A model generated the notes under the pieces. It had not been told where the DNA came from. It made no database searches and saw nothing but the letters and a program-made list of their open reading frames with translations. A program made the translations under genes and the position numbers. A stretch of DNA of 64,000 nt from Imhoffiella fuscus (GTDB taxonomy: Bacteria; Pseudomonadota; Gammaproteobacteria; Chromatiales; Chromatiaceae). The stretch is taken from positions 1 to 64,000 of the forward strand of contig NZ_JBHUHX010000047.1 of assembly GCF_042682685.1 (NCBI RefSeq), read 5' to 3'. Positions 1-7,916 of the stretch are shown here, piece by piece. The first letter of the stretch is position 1. Every line of letters starts with the position of its first letter.

Positions 1-77
1 GAGGCGCTGGCCGGGCGACCGAGGGTGGCCAGGAAGTACGCGGATACTTTTGCGTTGTATTGCTCAGCGGTTGGCAT
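1..77 (-). CDS. partial protein beginning with a KVxAYFLxxLGR domain
   Basis: Only the first 25 codons lie in the window; the gene runs off the left edge. The frame opens at ATG 75-77 on the minus strand, with AAGGAG six bases upstream, so the start is well supported. The peptide contains KVSAYFLATLGRPASA, which matches KVNAYFLGVLGRSATA at the start of the C-terminal domain of the subtilase at 4773-7283. A decayed third copy lies at 7543-7850. Here the domain sits at the very N-terminus with no signal peptide, so this may be a free-standing version. The motif faintly resembles DUF4214-type repeats of secreted proteins; that is a guess. Function unknown. Confidence 0.6.
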   Translation of the reverse strand, partial: MPTAEQYNAKVSAYFLATLGRPASA

Positions 78-970
78 GTCATGCTCCTTAAGAGGGTTGA
101 GATTCGCGCGATGAACCAGGCACTGCGGCTTAAATTATCGAAGGTGAACGCCATGAAGCCCAGACGTAGACTCAGCGCTTTTAATACATTATTTCCGGGG
201 AAAGGTCAAAGAATGTTGGTAAAAAGCCATACCGCGCAACGGGCGTTTCCTTTTTACAACAAGGCGTAAACTTTGCATCGTAATCGCCTCGATCCCAAAC
301 CAAGCCCCGCCCAGATAGCGGATCGGTGCCGCCATATCCAGCACCGAAACCCGCTATACCCCCGTGGAGAGGGGTATCCGAGCAGAGAACCGATCAGACA
401 CTCGACGCTTCCGAAAAGCCCGCTGAATTACAACTGGTTGCAGACAACTGGCCACAAGAAACCGCGACTCATCCAGCGTAATCTCAAACAGCGTGAAGGA
501 CTCTTCCGATCAAACCCACACTGCAGCAGCAAAGCTGCCTCATGTTCAGCACAGCTTAATTCATGTCAAGCGAAAGTACAAAACCCTGATTCAACCGCAT
601 CCGGTACCAACAGTTTCCGCCTGGAACCAGCAGCGACACAGGGTTTGCACACTAGGGAGCGAGTGAAGGCATATTGAGGTCGATGCCGAGAAAACCAATC
701 GCGGACCCGGCCCAAGAGCCCGACTGCACTGGCTTCATTCGGAAAACAGGTTTTCGGATGGCGATGACGATTGAATCTCCGAGCTGAAAACAATTTCACC
801 TCGACATCTCCGGCCGGACGCACGTGACGAGTTGGACGTTGGCCGCTGGCCGCTGGACCGGGCTGAAGGCGGCCCTCTCTGTGTCGGCGAGGGGACGATG
901 TGCGCTATGCTTGTCCCGCGCTAAAAAGGCGTGGGCTGAGCATGATGACGATTTGGAGCACAATCTCACG
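78..970. other. long intergenic region, no supported gene
   Basis: About 890 bases separate the leftmost minus-strand start from the Wzt-type gene. Short open frames exist on both strands, but none has a convincing ribosome-binding site, family motif or coding-like composition. A small hairpin (ATACCCC at 356-362, GGGGTAT at 371-377) is the only local structure I see. The stretch probably holds divergent promoters; I cannot place them. Confidence 0.4.
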
Positions 971-2284
971 ATGACAGAAACAGACCAGCCTGCGGCATTG
1001 GAGCTACGCGGACTGGGGAAATTCTATTCACTCTACGCACGGCCGCAGGATCGGCTGCGTCAATCGGTTGCAGGCGGACTGACTGCCCTGATGAACCGGC
1101 TGAGGGTGCGCTCCGGGCGCCCGACCAAGACCGCCCCAACCTTTTATCGACCCTTCTGGGCATTGCGCGACCTGTCACTGAGCGTGGCACGTGGCGAAAC
1201 GCTGGGGATTGTCGGCCAGAACGGCTCTGGGAAATCGACCCTGCTGCAACTTGTTGCAGGAACGTTACAACCATCCGAAGGCGAGGTGGTGACGCGGGGA
1301 CGTATCGCCGCCCTGCTGGAGCTGGGCAGCGGCTTCAATCCTGAGTTCACGGGGCGCGAGAACGTCTTCATGAACGCGGCGATCCTGGGTCTGGAGCGAC
1401 GCCAGATCGAGGCGCGCTTCGAGGAGATCGCCGCCTTCGCCGACATCGGCGACTTCATCGAGCAGCCGGTGAAGAACTATTCGAGCGGCATGGTGGTGCG
1501 CCTTGCGTTCGCAGTCTCGGTCTGCGTGGACCCGGATATTCTGATCGTCGACGAAGCGCTGGCGGTAGGCGACGCGGCCTTCCAATTCAAATGTCTGCAG
1601 CGCATCCGCGATCTCAGCGAGCGCGGTACCACGCTCCTGTTCGTGTCGCACGATATGGGCATGGTGAAGACCTTCTGTCACCGCGCGGTCTATCTGGAGC
1701 ACGGTCGCGTGAAGGCAATCGGCGATCCAGAGGCCATTGCGACCCAGTATTTCTATGACATCCGCTGTCAGCAGCGCGCGGGGCTGGGATCAGGCCCCGA
1801 GATGCGGCCTCTGGCGGCGCTGGGTGCGGACGCGCGCTCGACCGCGTTCGGCGATAGCCGGGCCGAGTTCCAGTCCGCACGCTTTCGCCGGACCTCGGGT
1901 ACGCGGGAGCTGTTCGAGGTCGGTACCGAGATCGAGATTGAGGTGGAATTCACGCTTGCCGAGTCCGCACCGGACCGCATCCATCTGGCCGTCGTCATTC
2001 AGAACACCAAGCTGCTGGAGCTGTGCGGACAGCGCTTTCGTCTGCATCAGAAGGAAACGGGACGAACCGTGGTGCGCTGGACGAACCAGCTGGCGCCGGG
2101 CGAGTATTTCGTCTCGCTGCGGCTGGAGGAGCGCGTAGGTCAGGATGTCTTCGTGCCGCTGACCGTTCAGGTCGCGGCGCTGGCCTTCAGCAGCACCTGG
2201 GACGAGCGGTTGTTCCTAGGGATCACGGACCCCGGCATGCGATTGGTGAACCATGCGAATCATTGCGCTATTAGCGCTGCGTAA
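971..2284 (+). CDS. wzt: polysaccharide ABC exporter ATP-binding subunit, Wzt type
   Basis: ATPase subunit of an ABC exporter that moves an undecaprenyl-linked polysaccharide across the inner membrane. The 437-residue protein shows Walker A GQNGSGKST at residues 82-90, signature YSSGM at 170-174, Walker B ILIVDEAL at 190-197 and the H-loop SHD at 226-228. A C-terminal extension from about 280 to 437 is beta-rich, as in Wzt proteins whose C-domain binds the glycan end. I chose ATG 971 because the ABC domain starts right after it and GGAG lies about 12 bases upstream; an in-frame extension back to 824 looks non-coding. Its permease partner is probably the Wzm-like gene 12 kb away on the other strand (14372-15217). 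The end overlaps the next glycosyltransferase by 32 bases. Confidence 0.9.
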   Translation: MTETDQPAALELRGLGKFYSLYARPQDRLRQSVAGGLTALMNRLRVRSGRPTKTAPTFYRPFWALRDLSLSVARGETLGIVGQNGSGKSTLLQLVAGTLQPSEGEVVTRGRIAALLELGSGFNPEFTGRENVFMNAAILGLERRQIEARFEEIAAFADIGDFIEQPVKNYSSGMVVRLAFAVSVCVDPDILIVDEALAVGDAAFQFKCLQRIRDLSERGTTLLFVSHDMGMVKTFCHRAVYLEHGRVKAIGDPEAIATQYFYDIRCQQRAGLGSGPEMRPLAALGADARSTAFGDSRAEFQSARFRRTSGTRELFEVGTEIEIEVEFTLAESAPDRIHLAVVIQNTKLLELCGQRFRLHQKETGRTVVRWTNQLAPGEYFVSLRLEERVGQDVFVPLTVQVAALAFSSTWDERLFLGITDPGMRLVNHANHCAISAA

Positions 2285-3059
2285 CGAGGCGCTCTACCTG
2301 GAGCACTGTCTGACCCATCTCGCGGACCAGGGGATCGAGACCCTGGTGATGGACAACGACTCGACCGACGACAGCCTCGAGATCGCGCGATCCTTTCTGG
2401 GGCGGGGCGTGCTTGGCGTCGAACGCCTGCCCTATCCCGGCTACTACGACTGGCAGGGCATCCTGCGACGCAAGGAGCAATTGGCTACCGAATTGGATGC
2501 CGATTGGTTCATACATCACGACGCGGACGAAATTCGTCAGTCGCCGATTCCCGGACAGACGCTGTCCGAGGCGATCGCGGCGGCGGACGCGGCGGGGTTC
2601 GATGCAATCGATTTCCGCGAGTTCGTCTTCCTGCCGACAGGGCGCGACCTGGACGCTCGCGGAGCGGATTATGTGACCGCCCTGCCCCACGCCTATTACT
2701 TCCAGCCACACCCGGAGCACCGGGTGAATGCCTGGAAGGCGCGGGGACAGTCGGTGGACCTGGTCAGCTCGGGCGGGCATCGGGCAGAGTTCGCCGGCAG
2801 ACGACTGAGCCCGGAGCGCCTGATCCTGCGCCATTACCCCTTCCTGAGCTGGAACCACCTGGTGGACAAATACCGCCACAGCCGGCGTTATTCGGACTAC
2901 GAGGTGCAGGAGCTGGGCTGGCACGGCAAGCGGGCCTGCTTCGACGAGGGAGAGGCATGGCTGCCGAACATCGAGGATCTGATACGACCGGATGCGGATG
3001 GATGGCAAACGGACCGGGTCTGGACCAGCCATCCCTTTCTTGGTGGAGAACAGCCATGA
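2253..3059 (+). CDS. glycosyltransferase family 2-like protein
   Basis: A 268-residue enzyme likely to add a sugar during surface-glycan synthesis in the cytoplasm. The N-terminus (IIALLALRNEALYLEHCL) is typical of a nucleotide-sugar-binding GT-A fold. It is followed by DNDSTDD near residues 34-40 and an HHDADE stretch near 87-92 that can serve as the metal-binding DxD. The ATG overlaps the end of the Wzt gene, and the stop overlaps the next start as ATGA at 3056-3059, so the four plus-strand genes look like one translationally coupled operon. Donor and acceptor sugars cannot be read from the sequence. Confidence 0.8.
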   Translation: MRIIALLALRNEALYLEHCLTHLADQGIETLVMDNDSTDDSLEIARSFLGRGVLGVERLPYPGYYDWQGILRRKEQLATELDADWFIHHDADEIRQSPIPGQTLSEAIAAADAAGFDAIDFREFVFLPTGRDLDARGADYVTALPHAYYFQPHPEHRVNAWKARGQSVDLVSSGGHRAEFAGRRLSPERLILRHYPFLSWNHLVDKYRHSRRYSDYEVQELGWHGKRACFDEGEAWLPNIEDLIRPDADGWQTDRVWTSHPFLGGEQP

Positions 3060-3916
3060 CCCCGGCACCCTTCATCATCGGAATGGGACGCTCCGGGACG
3101 ACTCTGTTGCGGCTGATGCTGGACGCGCATTCGATGCTGGCGATCCCGGCGGAGACCCATTTCATTCCCTTTCTGCTTCAGGATGCGCCGCGCGATGGGG
3201 CCGATTGCCTGGCACGGCTGCGGACGATGCCGAACTGGGGCGATTTCGATCTCGCTGGGACGACATTCGAGGAGCGGCTGATCGCGTTGCAACCCTTTTC
3301 TCTGACCGAAGCCATCCGGCTCTTCTTCGGCAGCTATGCCGCGACCCAGCGCAAGCCGCGCTGGGGCGATAAGACGCCGACCTACGTCGAGCAGGTCGCA
3401 GCGATCGGCGCCTTGCTGCCCGAGGCGCGCTTCGTGCATCTGCTGCGCGACGGCCGAGACGTGGCGCTTTCCTACCGGAACAAGTGGTTCGGACCTGGCG
3501 ACGATCTGGTCGCGGCGGCGCGCCTGTGGCGCGGGCGCATCCTAACCGCGCGCTCGCAGGCCGAAACCCTGGATTCCGGGCGCTATTTGGAACTCCGCTT
3601 CGAGGATCTGGTTCGCGAGCCGGAGCACTGGTTGGGAACGGTTTGCGATTTTCTGGAACTGCCATTCGAGCCGGAGATGCTGAACTATCCGAGGCGCGCG
3701 ACCGAACGACTCGGCGAGATGGGCGACCGCCGCGATACAGAGGGGCAGGTGGCAGTGCCGCGCGAGCGGCGACTGAGCATCCACGCGAATACCTCGCGGC
3801 CGCCGGATCCGGCCCAGTCGGGCAAGTGGCGAACCGGCCTGACCCGGGGTGAGGTGGCGCTGTTCGAGCGCGAGGCGGGCGACCTGCTCGACTCGCTCGG
3901 TTACAGGCTAGCATGA
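3056..3916 (+). CDS. sulfotransferase family protein
   Basis: Predicted PAPS-dependent sulfotransferase of 286 residues. The N-terminal 5'-phosphosulfate loop reads FIIGMGRSGTTLLRLML, and the 3'-phosphate-binding region reads VHLLRDGRDVALSYRNKW near residue 125. The start at 3056 overlaps the preceding stop (ATGA); a longer in-frame extension to 2504 is only a shadow over the glycosyltransferase. It is followed by a second sulfotransferase with another ATGA overlap. In this setting the likely substrate is a glycan or lipid-linked sugar made by the neighbouring transferases; that is inference. Confidence 0.85.
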   Translation: MTPAPFIIGMGRSGTTLLRLMLDAHSMLAIPAETHFIPFLLQDAPRDGADCLARLRTMPNWGDFDLAGTTFEERLIALQPFSLTEAIRLFFGSYAATQRKPRWGDKTPTYVEQVAAIGALLPEARFVHLLRDGRDVALSYRNKWFGPGDDLVAAARLWRGRILTARSQAETLDSGRYLELRFEDLVREPEHWLGTVCDFLELPFEPEMLNYPRRATERLGEMGDRRDTEGQVAVPRERRLSIHANTSRPPDPAQSGKWRTGLTRGEVALFEREAGDLLDSLGYRLA

Positions 3917-4776
3917 GCACCATCGCATTGGAGAATGCCCCCATCATCCTGGGCGGTTTCTATCGTTCTGGGACCACGCTGTTGCGCCGGCTACTCGACG
4001 CCCATCCGGCGGTCCATTGCCCTTCGGAGCTCAAATTCTTCCGCGATGTGCTGGGCGAGTATGCCGACGACCCTTACGGCCATCTGCGCTTTTTCAACGC
4101 CTGCCGCGTGCTGCCATTGAGCGAAACGGAACGGATCGCGCTGCTCGGACGCGCCTATGTCTCGCTGCGCGAGGCGTCGGCACAGCGCCTGGGGAAACGG
4201 CGCTGGGCCGACAAGGAACCGGAGAACGCGCGCTATCTGCCCCAGTGGGAGCAGGTACTGGGCGAGGGGTTCGTCTATGTGCATGTGTTGCGCGAACCGT
4301 TGGATGTCTTCGCCTCGCTGCGCGAGATGCGCTTCGAAAAGAGCCTTTCACCTGTACTGGCGAATCAACTGGGGCAATACCGCCTCAACGGAGAGGCCGC
4401 ACTGCATTTTGCCGCCAAGGCCCCGGAGCGCTTCTACTGCCTGCATTACGAATCGATCGCGGAGCAGCCAAAGGCGATCATGAAGGAGTTGTTGGCCTGG
4501 CTTGGCCTGGAGCCCGACCGATCACTACTGGACGCATTCAACGCACCGGAGCGAGGGCGTGGACTGGAGGACCCCAAGATCGACAAGACGCATGACATTC
4601 ATGCGGAAAGTATCGGGCGCGGGGGACGCGAGCTGGACATGGAGATCCAGAATGCGATCAGGCGGGAGGTTGGAGCACTCTACTCAGCATTGAGCGACTT
4701 CGCTCGGCCAACCGCCCCCCTCTCCCCAAGCCCCTTTCCCCATGGGGAGAGGGGCTCCAAAGACAATCGCCCCTAG
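3913..4776 (+). CDS. second sulfotransferase family protein
   Basis: A 287-residue paralogue of the upstream gene. It carries the PAPS loop IILGGFYRSGTTLLRRLL and the second motif VHVLREPLDVFASLREM. It starts inside the previous stop (ATGA at 3913-3916). The last roughly 20 codons run through a GC-rich hairpin repeat (4717-4754), giving a proline-rich tail (TAPLSPSPFPHGE) that is probably not part of the fold. The stop lies four bases into the convergent subtilase gene. The ancestral C-terminus may have been shorter, with the tail added by the repeat. Confidence 0.85.
   Translation: MSTIALENAPIILGGFYRSGTTLLRRLLDAHPAVHCPSELKFFRDVLGEYADDPYGHLRFFNACRVLPLSETERIALLGRAYVSLREASAQRLGKRRWADKEPENARYLPQWEQVLGEGFVYVHVLREPLDVFASLREMRFEKSLSPVLANQLGQYRLNGEAALHFAAKAPERFYCLHYESIAEQPKAIMKELLAWLGLEPDRSLLDAFNAPERGRGLEDPKIDKTHDIHAESIGRGGRELDMEIQNAIRREVGALYSALSDFARPTAPLSPSPFPHGERGSKDNRP
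4717..4754. repeat. GC-rich inverted repeat / possible bidirectional terminator
   Basis: CCCCTCTCCCC at 4717-4727 pairs perfectly with GGGGAGAGGGG at 4744-4754. A nearer arm CCCCTTTCCCC at 4731-4741 pairs with the same 3' arm with one G-T. Two alternative stems between convergent genes suggest a terminator or a dispersed REP-like unit. It lies inside the 3' end of the plus-strand sulfotransferase. No clear T-run follows on either strand. Confidence 0.5.
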
Positions 4777-7283
4777 TTGGTCGCAAGCGACTCCACCAAC
4801 GCCTTGTAGGCAGCGATCTGAGACGCGGTCAGCAACCCGGTGCCAGGACCGCCCTGCCAACCATTTGGCTGGCCGTAGGTTCCGTCGGCCCGAGGCATGA
4901 TCGCCAGATCGTTGAGGACGGCATTGACCAGTCCTTTCGGTTTGACATAGCCATACACGAGACCTTCAACGTAATAGCCTCGGATCGCGCTGTGGATGTC
5001 GGTATAGGAGCCGAACAGGTTACCCAGCACCAGACGGACCATCAAATCGGCGTCGTCCCAAGCGGGTGCATCGGCGCCCCAGGACTTGAGCGAACTCAAA
5101 TAGAGCTGCAGACCGATTCCGGCTGGCTTCCAAACGCTCCCGTTGTAGTCGAGCAGCACATCGCCCCAATCCGCAAGTTCCTGCGCCGTTGCCGACCGAC
5201 CAAGCACGCCGAGAAAATAGGCGTTCACCTTGCGGTAGTAGTCCCCAGCGTCGTGCGAGGTCGAACCGATCACGGTGGAATTGGAGGCCGCCAGTCCGTT
5301 GTTGACTTCATTGCTCTCGGCCACCTCGCTATCAAGATCACCGTAAGCACCGACGTAGTAGGTACCCGCAGCCAGCGTGCTTGGAATCGGCAGATCGCCA
5401 TAGCATGTATAGGTGGAACCGGGCGTCAAGGACGAGACCGCGCAACCCCAATTGGCGTCGACATCGGAGCCGGTGATGCGGCTATCGGTGGAGAACAGGT
5501 ATCCGAACCAGAAGGACCCAGAGGTTGCCGTCCCCTGATTCCGCACGCTTGCGGTGACGGATAGGGTTCCACCAGGCTCACCGCTGGCGGGAGCGGTAAC
5601 GGTGGTCACGACCAGATCCGGCAGCGTCGAACCGCTCGCGGTGAAGGAGGCGGCTACCGATTTGGCGGCATTCATGGTAACGAGGCAGCTTCCGGTTCCA
5701 CTGCAGGCTCCACCCCAACCGCTAAACGAATATCCGCTGCTCGGCGTTGCGGCGAGCGTGACGGCCGTACCACTGGAGAAACTGGCCGAACAGGTCGAAC
5801 CACAGCTGATGCCGCTCGGCGAGCTGGTCACGGTGCCACTGCCGACCTTGGAGACGCTGAGCACATAGGAGTCGGTAACTCCACCTCCGGTGCAGTCACC
5901 CAGTGTCGCGGCAAGAGAGTTGGCTGCGGCATCGAGATCGATCCGGGGCTTGGTGATGCCGTTACGGCTGTCCGTCACCGGCTTTCCGCTGGTCTGCAAG
6001 GCAGAAAGGATGTTGTCCGGGTTCGCCGAGCTACAGTAGGCCTTCAGGGCGGCGGCGGCACCGGCGACATGAGGCGATGCCTGAGAGGTCCCTCCCTGCT
6101 CGATGCCGGCCGCGACGATCATGGCCCCGGGCGCTAAAAGACTGAGGTAGCTCGCCGAGTTGGAGAAGCAGGTGACCTGATCGGCCGCCGTCGAGGAGTC
6201 GGTACAGGTACCACCACCCCATGTCCAAGGGCCTCCCACATCGGAGTCATAGACAGCGCCCACAGAAACGGCGCCCGGGGTGCAGGCGGGGCTTGCGATA
6301 CCACTCTTATAGCCGGAGTTACCGGAGGCGATCGCGGTGAGGATACCGGCGGATTTCAGACTGGCGATGACAGAGGAGTAGGAAGAAGAGGCGCAGGGAG
6401 ACGAGAACATGGTACTGCCGCCCAGGCTCATGTTCACCGCGACGATGTTATAGGTCGCCCGATTGGCGAGCACCCAATTCAACGCGCTTAAAATGTCGGT
6501 GTCGTAAGCGGTCAAACCACCTGAAACTTGCCGGAAGACATCCAGCGCGGCCACCTTCGCCTGGGGCGCCACGCCAAGTACGATCGCTGAAACGTTGGTC
6601 CCATGATCATCATCGTCCAAGCTGCCATCGTCAGGTGCGAAATCCATCGCGACCACGATCTTGCATGAGCCGCCCGGACTTGAGCAGGACCCGAAGGCGG
6701 AACGGGTATAGTCGGCTCCAGTATCCAGAACGGCTACCGTGGTTCCGGCACCGTCCGCGCCAAGGGCTTCGCCTTCCGGCTGATCGATCAGGGGCAGGCT
6801 TTCGTTGAGTTGAAGATAGTTGGCCCCGTTCTCATGCACCGCCTTGACGCGCGGATCCGTGCGTAGCGCGTCCACCGCCTCCAGCGACTGGACACGGAGC
6901 ACATTCATCGGCAGCTGGCTGTAGTCGCGAACCTCCTCGACCCCTAAGGCCTGCGCCCCGTACAAGACGTCTTCCTTTTGAAGACGGCGCGTTGCCTCGA
7001 CCTCCTGATCGTCCGCTCCGGCAATCCGAGCTTGATCGTAGTATTCCACGATCAAATCGACCGGCTCTCCGGCATTCAGCGCCGACAATGTCGATCTACT
7101 GAAACCTTGAGCCGCCGTAATCGAGGTGTTGGCGACACCCGGTGAACCAGTTGTGACGGTTGTGGGGCCTGCCTCCAATCGCATCGCCCCGAAGGGAAGA
7201 ACCGCAAGCAATCCAGCCAGCAGAACGAATTTGCTCAATTTCGATCGAAACTTCACGGTATTCTCCGAAGGGTTCTGAACCAT
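4773..7283 (-). CDS. secreted subtilisin-like serine protease (S8) with C-terminal repeat domains
   Basis: An exported protease of 836 residues counted from ATG 7281-7283; an upstream TTG would add three residues. A signal peptide is visible (KFRSKLSK then a hydrophobic run to about residue 35). The catalytic triad is Asp187 (VAVLDTGADY), His227 (DDDDHGTNVSAI) and Ser400 (GGTSQASPHVAG), with the oxyanion Asn near 322 (SGNSG). After the catalytic domain come an InlB-type bacterial repeat (GSGTVTSSPSGISCG onward), a CARDB-like domain (PDLVVTTVTAPASGEPGG onward) and a roughly 140-residue C-terminal domain starting KVNAYFLGVLGR. That last domain recurs at both 1-77 and 7543-7850. It is convergent with the sulfotransferase operon. 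Probably extracellular or surface-bound; substrate unknown. Confidence 0.92.
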   Translation of the reverse strand: MVQNPSENTVKFRSKLSKFVLLAGLLAVLPFGAMRLEAGPTTVTTGSPGVANTSITAAQGFSRSTLSALNAGEPVDLIVEYYDQARIAGADDQEVEATRRLQKEDVLYGAQALGVEEVRDYSQLPMNVLRVQSLEAVDALRTDPRVKAVHENGANYLQLNESLPLIDQPEGEALGADGAGTTVAVLDTGADYTRSAFGSCSSPGGSCKIVVAMDFAPDDGSLDDDDHGTNVSAIVLGVAPQAKVAALDVFRQVSGGLTAYDTDILSALNWVLANRATYNIVAVNMSLGGSTMFSSPCASSSYSSVIASLKSAGILTAIASGNSGYKSGIASPACTPGAVSVGAVYDSDVGGPWTWGGGTCTDSSTAADQVTCFSNSASYLSLLAPGAMIVAAGIEQGGTSQASPHVAGAAAALKAYCSSANPDNILSALQTSGKPVTDSRNGITKPRIDLDAAANSLAATLGDCTGGGVTDSYVLSVSKVGSGTVTSSPSGISCGSTCSASFSSGTAVTLAATPSSGYSFSGWGGACSGTGSCLVTMNAAKSVAASFTASGSTLPDLVVTTVTAPASGEPGGTLSVTASVRNQGTATSGSFWFGYLFSTDSRITGSDVDANWGCAVSSLTPGSTYTCYGDLPIPSTLAAGTYYVGAYGDLDSEVAESNEVNNGLAASNSTVIGSTSHDAGDYYRKVNAYFLGVLGRSATAQELADWGDVLLDYNGSVWKPAGIGLQLYLSSLKSWGADAPAWDDADLMVRLVLGNLFGSYTDIHSAIRGYYVEGLVYGYVKPKGLVNAVLNDLAIMPRADGTYGQPNGWQGGPGTGLLTASQIAAYKALVESLATN

Positions 7284-7542
7284 GCGCACCAACCCGACGC
7301 CAAGCGCCCAACGCTCAAGGCAAAATCGAGCATTGCAGCATTGAGCGACCCAGACCTGTCTGCAACCAGAACCTGACTCGTTTGAATCGGAGAGCTGGCC
7401 AGACAGACCACGAACGATTCATCCGAATCGCCGAACGCTTTAGGCATCATTATCCACCGAATGGTGACGAAGCAAGCGCCTCCGGCACGAGGTATCTGCC
7501 GAGGCGTGTCACTAAGCCTAGCTCAACTGGCTCCAACAATCT

Positions 7543-7850
7543 TTACAGCGCATTCGATGCAAGCGACTCGATTCGGGCTTTGTAGTCAAGGACCTGGATC
7601 TCGGTCAGCAACCCACCGCCTGGACCGCCCAGCCAACCGTTCGGCTGACCATAGGTTCCATCGGCCTTGGGCATGATCGCCAAATCGTTGAGCACGGCGT
7701 TGACGAGACCGCGTGGACGGATGCTGCCGAGGATCAGCGATTCCACGCAATTAGGTGTCAAGTCCCCCAAGGAAATAGGCGTTGACCTTGCGGATGTCAT
7801 CCTCGGCGACGTGAGCGGCTGTGATGAGGATCCTATTGGTCGCCGCCGAG
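7543..7850 (-). pseudogene. decayed copy of the KVNAYFLG C-terminal domain
   Basis: Read on the minus strand, 7850-7755 encodes DDIRKVNAYFLGGL and then goes out of frame. A second segment, about 7740-7543, encodes RPRGLVNAVLNDLAIMPKAD through GLLTEIQVLDYKARIESLAS and a stop. This mirrors the last roughly 65 residues of the subtilase (GLVNAVLNDLAIMPRADGTY). About 85-90 residues present in the intact domain are missing between the two parts, and the reading frame changes at the joint, so this is an internally deleted, frameshifted remnant. It lies just downstream of the asnB-like gene. Confidence 0.75.
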
Positions 7851-7916
7851 GAACCGCTCTAATGGCGTACTCGCCAAATGAGGTTGCGAGCGCGCCGCCA
7901 ATCCGGCCGTTGAACA

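Noticed and set aside
60..823. Short open frames in the left intergenic region
   Set aside because: No ribosome-binding sites, no recognisable motifs and overlapping frames on both strands.
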